A stretch of 14,413 nt of DNA from the NCBI RefSeq assembly GCF_937976295.1, contig NZ_CALJRY010000334.1:1-14413 (forward strand), read 5' to 3'. How positions within the stretch are numbered: the first letter of the stretch is position 1; the number at the start of each line of letters is the position of its first letter. Under the pieces are notes generated by a model. It had not been told where the DNA came from, did no database searches, and saw nothing but the letters and a program-made list of their open reading frames with translations. Origin of the DNA: an uncultured Rothia sp. Lineage in GTDB: Bacteria; Actinomycetota; Actinomycetes; Actinomycetales; Micrococcaceae. Positions 1 through 4,776 of the stretch are shown in pieces. The position numbers and the translations under genes are program-made.

Positions 1-642
1 GTCAAGACCCCGGCAGATCCCACCGCAGAGCAGATCCCGCACCTGATGGCGGCCTCCGACGTGCTCGGCACCGGCTGGTACGCAGCAGACGCCGCGCAGG
101 CAGGCCCCGGCAAGACCATCGTCGTTGTTGGCGACGGCGCAGTCGGCCTGAGCGCAGTCATCGGCGCTAAGCAGCTCGGCGCGGAGAAGATCATCATCAT
201 GTCCCGCAACCCCGAACGTCAGGCGCTCGCTAAGGAATTCGGCGCAACCCACATCGTGGAAGAGCGCGGCGAAGAGGGCATCGCCAAGGTCATGGAGCTC
301 ACCGACGGCGTGGGTGCACACGGCGTCGCGGAGGCTGTTGGCTCCCAGCAGTCCTTCGACCAGGCACTCGGCTGCGTACGCCACGGCGGTTACATCGGCT
401 TCGTGGGCGTGCCGCACGACAGCTCCATCGGAACCGATAAGCTCTTCGACAAGCAGGTTCACCTGGAGGGCGGCCCCGCCCCCGTGCGCAAGTACCTGCC
501 GACCCTCATCGACCTGATTTACAAGGGCGAAATTGAGCCCGGCAAGGTATTCGACCTGGTTCTGCCCATCGACGAGGCAGCTAAGGGTTACGAGGCAATG
601 GACCAGCGTACCGCCACCAAGGTTCTGCTGACCATGCCGTAA
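1..642 (+). CDS. Zinc-type medium-chain alcohol dehydrogenase, 3' part only
   Basis: The reading frame is open from base 1 to TAA at 640-642, giving 213 residues. The true start lies before the window. What remains is the Rossmann cofactor domain and the C-terminal part of a medium-chain dehydrogenase/reductase (MDR). The glycine-rich turn GDGAVGLSA is at residues 44-52 of the visible part, followed by the typical GAKQLGA helix. The second beta strand ends in SRNPER rather than an acidic residue, which in MDR enzymes usually points to NADP(H) rather than NAD(H); this is an inference. The zinc-binding catalytic half is outside the window, so metal dependence and substrate cannot be judged. The family oxidises alcohols or reduces aldehydes and ketones in the cytoplasm. 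The next gene is 230 bases away and appears to have its own promoter. The family call is firm; the substrate is unknown. Confidence 0.88.
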   Translation, partial: VKTPADPTAEQIPHLMAASDVLGTGWYAADAAQAGPGKTIVVVGDGAVGLSAVIGAKQLGAEKIIIMSRNPERQALAKEFGATHIVEERGEEGIAKVMELTDGVGAHGVAEAVGSQQSFDQALGCVRHGGYIGFVGVPHDSSIGTDKLFDKQVHLEGGPAPVRKYLPTLIDLIYKGEIEPGKVFDLVLPIDEAAKGYEAMDQRTATKVLLTMP

Positions 643-661
643 TAGCCGCTCGTATCGCCGG

Positions 662-681
662 TTCTTGTACTTTCTTGTACT
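662..681. repeat. Perfect 10-bp tandem duplication
   Basis: TTCTTGTACT occurs twice with no gap (662-671 and 672-681), 20 bases after the stop codon of the dehydrogenase. A 10-bp perfect palindrome, GCGTATACGC (693-702), follows. No function is evident. It is one of a series of short tandem duplications in the noncoding parts of this window. Confidence 0.9.
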
Positions 682-706
682 AGCAACCCGGCGCGTATAC
701 GCTACT

Positions 707-764
707 AATCCCCGCACCGACCCTGTTCACTCCATGTGAGCGTAGGGTACCGGTTGCGGGGATT
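707..764 (+). terminator. Long imperfect hairpin, possible U-tract-less terminator
   Basis: AATCCCCGC (707-715) pairs perfectly with GCGGGGATT (756-764). The stem continues with ACCG (716-719) to CGGT (751-754), ACCCT (720-724) to AGGGT (744-748), and a tip TCAC (727-730) to GTGA (736-739). Small bulges separate the blocks. About 22 base pairs are possible. No run of T follows (next bases CGTGCATTAAAAA), so if it ends the dehydrogenase transcript it would be of the U-less type described in actinobacteria. It lies upstream of the likely fhs promoter and so is probably not part of the fhs leader. A structured regulatory RNA cannot be excluded. Confidence 0.5.
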
Positions 765-809
765 CGTGCATTAAAAATTGAGTTTATTTGTCGGAGTCCG
801 GCGAGGTGA

Positions 810-839
810 GGGACAAATGCGTGAGCCAAGGCATAGAAT
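810..839 (+). promoter_or_regulatory. Probable fhs promoter
   Basis: TAGAAT (834-839) is a good -10 box. GGGACA (810-815), 18 bases upstream, matches four of six -35 bases. Transcription would start near 846, giving a leader of about 29 bases before the chosen start at 875. A 7-bp inverted repeat, ATTTGTC (786-792) and GACAAAT (812-818), overlaps the -35 region and could be an operator; that is speculative. Confidence 0.45.
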
Positions 840-874
840 AAAAGAGCATGATTCGTACAACTCGAAGGATGACA

Positions 875-2587
875 ATGACGAAGAAGCCTTTCCCTTCCGA
901 CCTCGAAATCGCACTTGCTGCAGATCTCTGGCCCATTAACAAGATCGCAGCGGACAATGGCATCAGTGAAGATCGCCTTGAGCCCTACGGCAAGTACGTC
1001 GCTAAGGTCCTCCTCGACGAAACCACCAACGCAGAGACCGCCCGCAAGCGCGGCTCCAAGTACATTGTGGTTACCGCAGTCACCCCCACCCCGCTCGGTG
1101 AAGGTAAGACTGCAACCTCCGTATCCCTCGCACAGGGCTTCGCGCAGACCGGCCGCAAGGCAATCCTGGCTCTGCGTCAGCCCGCAATGGGCCCGACCTT
1201 CGGCATCAAGGGCGGCGCAGCAGGCGGCGGTTACTCTCAGATTGTTCCCATGGAGAAGCTGAACCTGCACCTGACCGGCGACTTCCACGCCGTCACCGCA
1301 GCGCACAACCTGCTTGCCGCCATGATTGACAACCACCTGCACCACGGCAACGAGCTGCGCATCGACCCGCGCGCAATTGAGTGGCGCCGAGTCATCGACA
1401 TGAATGACCGCTCCTTGCGCAACATCGTCGTGGGCCTGGGCGAACGCATGGACGGCGTGGTCCGCGAGACCGGTTTCGACATCACCAGCGCCTCCGAAAT
1501 CATGGTGATTCTCTCGCTGGCAACCTCCTTCAAGGACCTGCGTGAGCGCCTGGCAAAGATCGTGATCGGCCTGAACTACGACGGCGAGCCCGTCACCGCA
1601 GCCGACCTGAAGGCTGACGGCGCAATGTCCGTCATCCTGGCAGACGCCATCAACCCGAACCTGCTGCAGACCCTGGAGCACACCCCCGCGCTGATTCACG
1701 CGGGCCCCTTCGGCAACATCGCAACCGGTAACTCCTCCGTGGTCGCAGACTACGTTGGTCTGGAGTACTCCGACTACGTGATTACCGAGGCTGGCTTCGG
1801 TGCCGACATGGGTGCGGAGCGTTTCTTCAACGTCAAGTGCCGCGTCTCCGGCCTGAAGCCCGACGCAGCAGTGCTCGTCGTCACCGTGCGCTCCCTGAAG
1901 TCCCACTCCGGCCTGTACAAGATCGTTCCGGGCAAGCCCCTGCCCGAAGGCATGCTGCAGGAAAGCCCCTCCGACGTGGAGAAGGGCGCAGAGAACCTGA
2001 AGAAGCACATCGAGATTGTGCGCAACTTCGGTGTTCAGCCGGTCGTGGCAATCAACGCGTTCCCGACCGACTTCGAGTCCGAGCACGAGACTATCCGCCG
2101 TATCGCTGAGGAGGCTGGCGCTCGCGTCGCTATCCACCGCGGTGTGGCTGAGGGCGGTAAGGGCACCACCGACCTGGCAGACGTGGTTGCTGAGGCATGT
2201 GACGACGTTTCGGATCTGAAGTACACCTACGATCTTGAGGACTCCATCGAGACCAAGATCGAGAAGGTTGCCACCAAGGTCTACGGTGCGGACGGCATCT
2301 CCATTGCTCCCGCTGCCGCTAAGCAGCTGAAGCGTTTCGCTGAGCTGGGCTACTCGCACCTGCCCGTGGTTATTGCGAAGACTCACCTGTCCATCTCTTC
2401 GGATGCAACTCTGAAGGGCGCACCGACCGGCTGGACCCTGCCCGTGCGTGAGGTTCGCCTGGCTGCAGGTGCTGGCTACGTCTACGCTATCTGCGGCACC
2501 ATGCGCACCATGCCGGGCCTGAGCAAGAGCCCCGCAGCTGAGCGCATCGGCTTCGACGAGAACGGCGTGATGGTCGGCCTGTCCTAA
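875..2587 (+). CDS. fhs: Formate--tetrahydrofolate ligase
   Basis: This cytoplasmic enzyme joins formate to tetrahydrofolate using ATP, giving 10-formyl-THF for purine synthesis and one-carbon metabolism. From the ATG at 875 it is 570 residues, close to the usual 555-560. TPLGEGKT (72-79) is the ATP-binding loop. GIKGGAAGGGY (110-120) is the first family signature and VVTVRSLKSHSG (335-346) matches the second. EAGFGADMGAE (305-315) is also typical. Three in-frame ATGs occur at 848, 869 and 875. GAAGGA (864-869) sits 5 bases before 875, so that start is preferred. The ATG at 848 lies 8 bases after a -10 box and could allow a longer, leaderless form. Codon use is that of a highly expressed gene. 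The alanine codon preference changes near base 2090. The family call is very secure. Confidence 0.97.
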   Translation: MTKKPFPSDLEIALAADLWPINKIAADNGISEDRLEPYGKYVAKVLLDETTNAETARKRGSKYIVVTAVTPTPLGEGKTATSVSLAQGFAQTGRKAILALRQPAMGPTFGIKGGAAGGGYSQIVPMEKLNLHLTGDFHAVTAAHNLLAAMIDNHLHHGNELRIDPRAIEWRRVIDMNDRSLRNIVVGLGERMDGVVRETGFDITSASEIMVILSLATSFKDLRERLAKIVIGLNYDGEPVTAADLKADGAMSVILADAINPNLLQTLEHTPALIHAGPFGNIATGNSSVVADYVGLEYSDYVITEAGFGADMGAERFFNVKCRVSGLKPDAAVLVVTVRSLKSHSGLYKIVPGKPLPEGMLQESPSDVEKGAENLKKHIEIVRNFGVQPVVAINAFPTDFESEHETIRRIAEEAGARVAIHRGVAEGGKGTTDLADVVAEACDDVSDLKYTYDLEDSIETKIEKVATKVYGADGISIAPAAAKQLKRFAELGYSHLPVVIAKTHLSISSDATLKGAPTGWTLPVREVRLAAGAGYVYAICGTMRTMPGLSKSPAAERIGFDENGVMVGLS

Positions 2588-2620
2588 AGCGACTGTGCCA
2601 GCTGATTTATAGCTAGTGGA

Positions 2621-2661
2621 GGCGGCGCTCCTTCCCCACAGCGGGGGAGGGGCGCCGCTTT
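2621..2661 (+). terminator. Intrinsic terminator of fhs
   Basis: GCGGCGC (2622-2628) pairs with GCGCCGC (2652-2658). The stem is extended inside by C-rich (to 2637) and G-rich (from 2643) arms around a short loop. TTTCCTG follows on the plus strand. It begins 34 bases after the fhs stop codon and is very GC-rich, so it is a strong candidate to end the fhs transcript. Confidence 0.8.
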
Positions 2662-3611
2662 CCTGTGCTCCAGTGGTGGCAGGTACCGGGCGGCAGATGG
2701 GGTGAATGCCGGTGTGAATACCGGTGCGATTGTCGGTGAAAGGTGGAGCGTATTGGTATTTTGGGTGCTGAAGGTACTGAATAGTGCTGAATGGCGGGGG
2801 AGTGAAGGATAGTGAAACCCCTAGTGGAGGGGAGTTTCAACCTTTCCTTGAAGGCTTCCAAGCGCCCCTCTGGAAGGCGGAATTGGTACGTGCTGGTTAA
2901 TAATTGGGCTCTATGTATGCTTGAAGGTCAGGTTTTGTTAAACAATCTGTAGAAGTTGATTTTTTAGTGACACACTGTCTTGCATTTTGTGAAAATATGG
3001 TATTGACTAGGTGTTTTACTTTTTGAAAGGGGTTTCAGTGAGTGTACTCAGTGAACCTGAAGGCAGGGCTGCTGTTATCGTTTTGTAATAAAACCTCTAT
3101 TTTAGGGGGTGCATAAGGGGGCTAAACAGACCAATTGATTTTGCTCTCGCGCGAATAATTGTGCAGTTTTTGAACGGTGGGCGGTACATTTTTTCCACTT
3201 CAAGAACTTTCAAATGCTTGAAGATAGTTTGACCTTAACCCTCTACTTCTGCGGAATACCGGGCTAAAATCGGGCATTAAGCCTTTAGAATTGCTGAGTA
3301 TAAAGCTTAGGTTAAAGGTGCACTGAAGTGTCAAATGAGGGAAAATCTGAAATTATTTTGGGTGAAATAAATCACACTTAAAGTCGAAAAAAATGAAATT
3401 GGTACGTATGGATACCCTAAAAAACAGCTATTTTTATTACAGAATGATTACATTGAGGCGCAAGTCACTAAAATGGGCTCTCCGTACCAAATTGAGCTGT
3501 AAAACAGCCCCCAAAAAGTTCGCTACTATTGAGTCATCAAGTAATCGTGAGATTTCCAAAGTCCTCGGGTTGCTTGTGTTTGAGTGAGTGATAGATACCC
3601 CTGGGTGTCAT
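2662..3611. other. Gene-poor, partly AT-rich intergenic stretch
   Basis: No convincing coding region is seen on either strand. The part from about 2880 to 3600 is visibly AT-rich compared with the GC-rich genes on both sides. A 64-codon frame (3393-3587, + strand) has no ribosome binding site, an A/T-rich and lysine-rich composition and no recognisable motif. It does end just before a good terminator. Small inverted repeats occur at 2814-2838, 2855-2876, CTTCAAG/CTTGAAG (3198-3223) and TGAGTGTACTCA (3039-3050). The 11-mer AATTGGTACGT occurs at 2881 and again at 3398. Possible contents are a small RNA, a small-protein gene, or the remains of a decayed or acquired gene. None is established. Confidence 0.6.
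2701..2792. repeat. Two degenerate short tandem arrays
   Basis: From 2701 to 2734 a unit of 10-12 bases beginning GGTG repeats three times (GGTGAATGCC, GGTGTGAATACC, GGTGCGATTGTC), with a further GGTG following. From 2764 to 2792 a 9-10 base unit repeats three times (GGTGCTGAA, GGTACTGAAT, AGTGCTGAAT). Both lie just downstream of the fhs terminator in noncoding DNA. Confidence 0.65.
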
Positions 3612-3659
3612 GAGAAGCGACTGTGTATCGATGCGCAGTCGCTTCTCTGTTTAACTTTT
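3612..3659 (+). terminator. Strong intrinsic terminator without an obvious gene upstream
   Basis: GAGAAGCGACTG (3612-3623) pairs perfectly with CAGTCGCTTCTC (3636-3647), a 12-bp stem with a 12-base loop that can itself pair a little. TGTTTAACTTTT follows on the plus strand. The minus-strand side has no T-run, so it acts on rightward transcripts. The only annotated gene upstream on this strand is fhs, 1 kb away and already terminated. This implies a short unannotated transcript ending here. Confidence 0.75.
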
Positions 3660-3819
3660 GAATTTCGCTGCTTGAATTTCAATGGAGCCTCAGATAGGCG
3701 GGACCTTGGCTAGAGCCTGTACCGAACGTGCTCCAGAGTCTGTTCCGAAGGCGCCCTGAACATGCATCCCGAACATGCATCCCGCACATTCAACGCCGAA
3801 TGCGCTCGGAATGCGCTCA
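3658..3819. repeat. Block of four different tandem duplications
   Basis: Four adjacent duplications fill most of this stretch. TTGAATTTC-led 14-mers lie at 3658-3671 and 3672-3685 (first 9 bases identical). A diverged 23-mer pair lies at 3712-3734 and 3735-3757 (AGAGCCTGTACCGAA, AGAGTCTGTTCCGAA). GAACATGCATCCC is perfectly doubled at 3758-3770 and 3771-3783. GAATGCGCTCG/A is doubled at 3798-3808 and 3809-3819. The units differ from one another, so this is repeated local duplication rather than one satellite. It ends about 45 bases before the promoter of the MBL-fold gene. Confidence 0.85.
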
Positions 3820-3864
3820 TAGGGAAGTGCTCTATATGGGTGCCTGCCGCATCATGGGAGCCCC

Positions 3865-3876
3865 TACACTGGAACT
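3865..3876 (+). promoter_or_regulatory. Leaderless-type promoter of the MBL-fold gene
   Basis: TACACT (3865-3870) is a -10 box 6 bases before the ATG at 3877, so transcription is predicted to start at or next to the A of the start codon. No good -35 box is seen, and GGAA two bases from the ATG is too close to act as a ribosome binding site. The same spacing occurs before the gene at 12468. Confidence 0.55.
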
Positions 3877-4650
3877 ATGACTACTTACCCCGAACCCACC
3901 CTCATCTTTGAGAACCCCGAACTGACCGTGCGAGCGTTCAGCGTCTCCGAGATGGACAACAGCGTCTACCTCATCACCATGCGCGCCACCGGCGAGCAGG
4001 TGCTCATCGACCCCGCAGACGATGCGGAAGAACTCTACGCCTACACCCTCGACGCGCTCCTGAACGACTGCCCGCAGCTCGAACTGGCAGACGGCGAAGA
4101 ACGCCGCGTGCGCGTCATGGAGAAGGAAGAGGACTTCAACTCCCTCAGGCCCCGCGCAATCGGTCTGACTGGCATCCTGGTCACCCACGGCCATTGGGAT
4201 CACATCCGCGCCATTAAGGAGCTCGACCGCCTCACCGGTGCCGTCACCTCCGCGGGTGCAGCTGACGTAGCCGCTATTAAGGAGCAGGAAGACTACACCG
4301 TCGAAGAGGAGCTGACCGGCGGCGAAAGCTTCGACTTCTATCTCTCTGACACCGTCATTCGCGCCCTGCACGTGCCCGGCCACACCCCCGGATCCATCGT
4401 CTACACCCTCGAAACCACCTGGGAAGACGGCACCCCCGCAACCCTGCTGTTCACCGGTGATGCTCTCTTCCCCGGCGGCGTGGGTAAGACCGACTCCCCG
4501 CAGCAGTTTGGTGAGCTCTTCTCCAATGTGCTCGAAAAGCTCTTCGGCGGCTTCGACGATGACGCAATCGTGCTGCCCGGCCACGGCCGCTCCACCACCC
4601 TAGGGGATGAGCGCCCCCACCTGGAAGAGTGGGGCACCCGCGGCTGGTAA
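3877..4650 (+). CDS. MBL-fold metallo-hydrolase (glyoxalase II-like)
   Basis: The protein has 257 residues and a complete metallo-beta-lactamase fold signature. HGHWDH (104-109) is the HxHxDH metal motif, H169 lies in PGHTPGS, D195 in FTGDALFPGG and H236 in LPGHG. Together these should bind two metal ions, usually zinc, and hydrolyse a thioester or ester such as S-lactoylglutathione or a related thiol conjugate. The true substrate is unknown. A charged segment of about 40 residues (57-97) separates the first strands from the metal motif and is longer than in classical glyoxalase II. No signal peptide is seen, so it is cytoplasmic. It lies just ahead of uvrA; in M. tuberculosis a similar gene (Rv1637c) also neighbours uvrA (Rv1638), though on the opposite strand. 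It appears to be transcribed from its own leaderless promoter. The family is certain and the role open. Confidence 0.92.
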   Translation: MTTYPEPTLIFENPELTVRAFSVSEMDNSVYLITMRATGEQVLIDPADDAEELYAYTLDALLNDCPQLELADGEERRVRVMEKEEDFNSLRPRAIGLTGILVTHGHWDHIRAIKELDRLTGAVTSAGAADVAAIKEQEDYTVEEELTGGESFDFYLSDTVIRALHVPGHTPGSIVYTLETTWEDGTPATLLFTGDALFPGGVGKTDSPQQFGELFSNVLEKLFGGFDDDAIVLPGHGRSTTLGDERPHLEEWGTRGW

Positions 4651-4681
4651 ACCGCGCCTGACAATCCGCCTCATATAAGTA

Positions 4682-4741
4682 CTGCACCCTCATGCCTTCA
4701 CCGGCCGCATAATCCCGCCGGTGAAAGGCGTGAGGGTGTAG
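4682..4741 (+). terminator. Very long hairpin between the MBL gene and uvrA
   Basis: CACCCTCA (4685-4692) pairs with TGAGGGTG (4731-4738). The stem continues inward with GCC to GGC and TTCACCGG (4697-4704) to CCGGTGAA (4718-4725), with one extra A and one mismatch. G-T and T-A pairs extend the base outward to 4682/4741. About 22 base pairs enclose an 11-base loop. No T-run follows. It may end the MBL-gene transcript as a U-less terminator. The base of its right arm runs into the uvrA -10 box, so a role as a cruciform operator is also possible. Confidence 0.55.
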
Positions 4742-4744
4742 AAT
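4739..4744 (+). promoter_or_regulatory. Probable -10 box of uvrA
   Basis: TAGAAT, the same hexamer as at fhs, predicts a start near 4751 and a leader of about 26 bases carrying AAAGGA (4765-4770), 6 bases before the ATG. No -35 box is clear. I found no full LexA/SOS box nearby; TTCGAA at 4750-4755 is only a half-like palindrome. Confidence 0.45.
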
Positions 4745-4776
4745 TTAAGTTCGAAGATAAGACGAAAGGATTTTCG

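Noticed and set aside
680..2386. 568-codon open frame antisense to fhs
   Set aside because: It lies opposite a certain gene. Long antisense frames are expected in GC-rich coding DNA, and the translation (Val/Gly/Leu/His/Asp-rich) matches no family.
2613..2861. 82-codon minus-strand frame after fhs
   Set aside because: It covers the fhs terminator and degenerate repeats, with no ribosome site and no family resemblance.
3399..3490. TTGGTACG/CGTACCAA inverted repeat as ends of a small mobile element
   Set aside because: The arms are only 8 bp and 76 bases apart, with no target-site duplication; chance is a sufficient explanation.
3393..3587. 64-codon frame in the AT-rich island as a gene
   Set aside because: It has no ribosome site or recognised motif and a composition set by AT-rich DNA. 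The terminator after it is noted as a finding, but that is not enough to call a gene.
2588..3876. tRNA, tmRNA, RNase P RNA, replication origin or CRISPR in the long gap
   Set aside because: There are no cloverleaf ends, no conserved core sequences of these RNAs, no DnaA boxes, and the repeats are contiguous duplications without spacers.
3832..4584. 250-codon minus-strand frame opposite the MBL-fold gene
   Set aside because: The plus strand carries the full metal-binding motif set; this is its antisense shadow.
4681..4776. LexA/SOS box upstream of uvrA
   Set aside because: I looked for a GAAC-N4-GTTC type palindrome and found only a TTCGAA core without matching arms.
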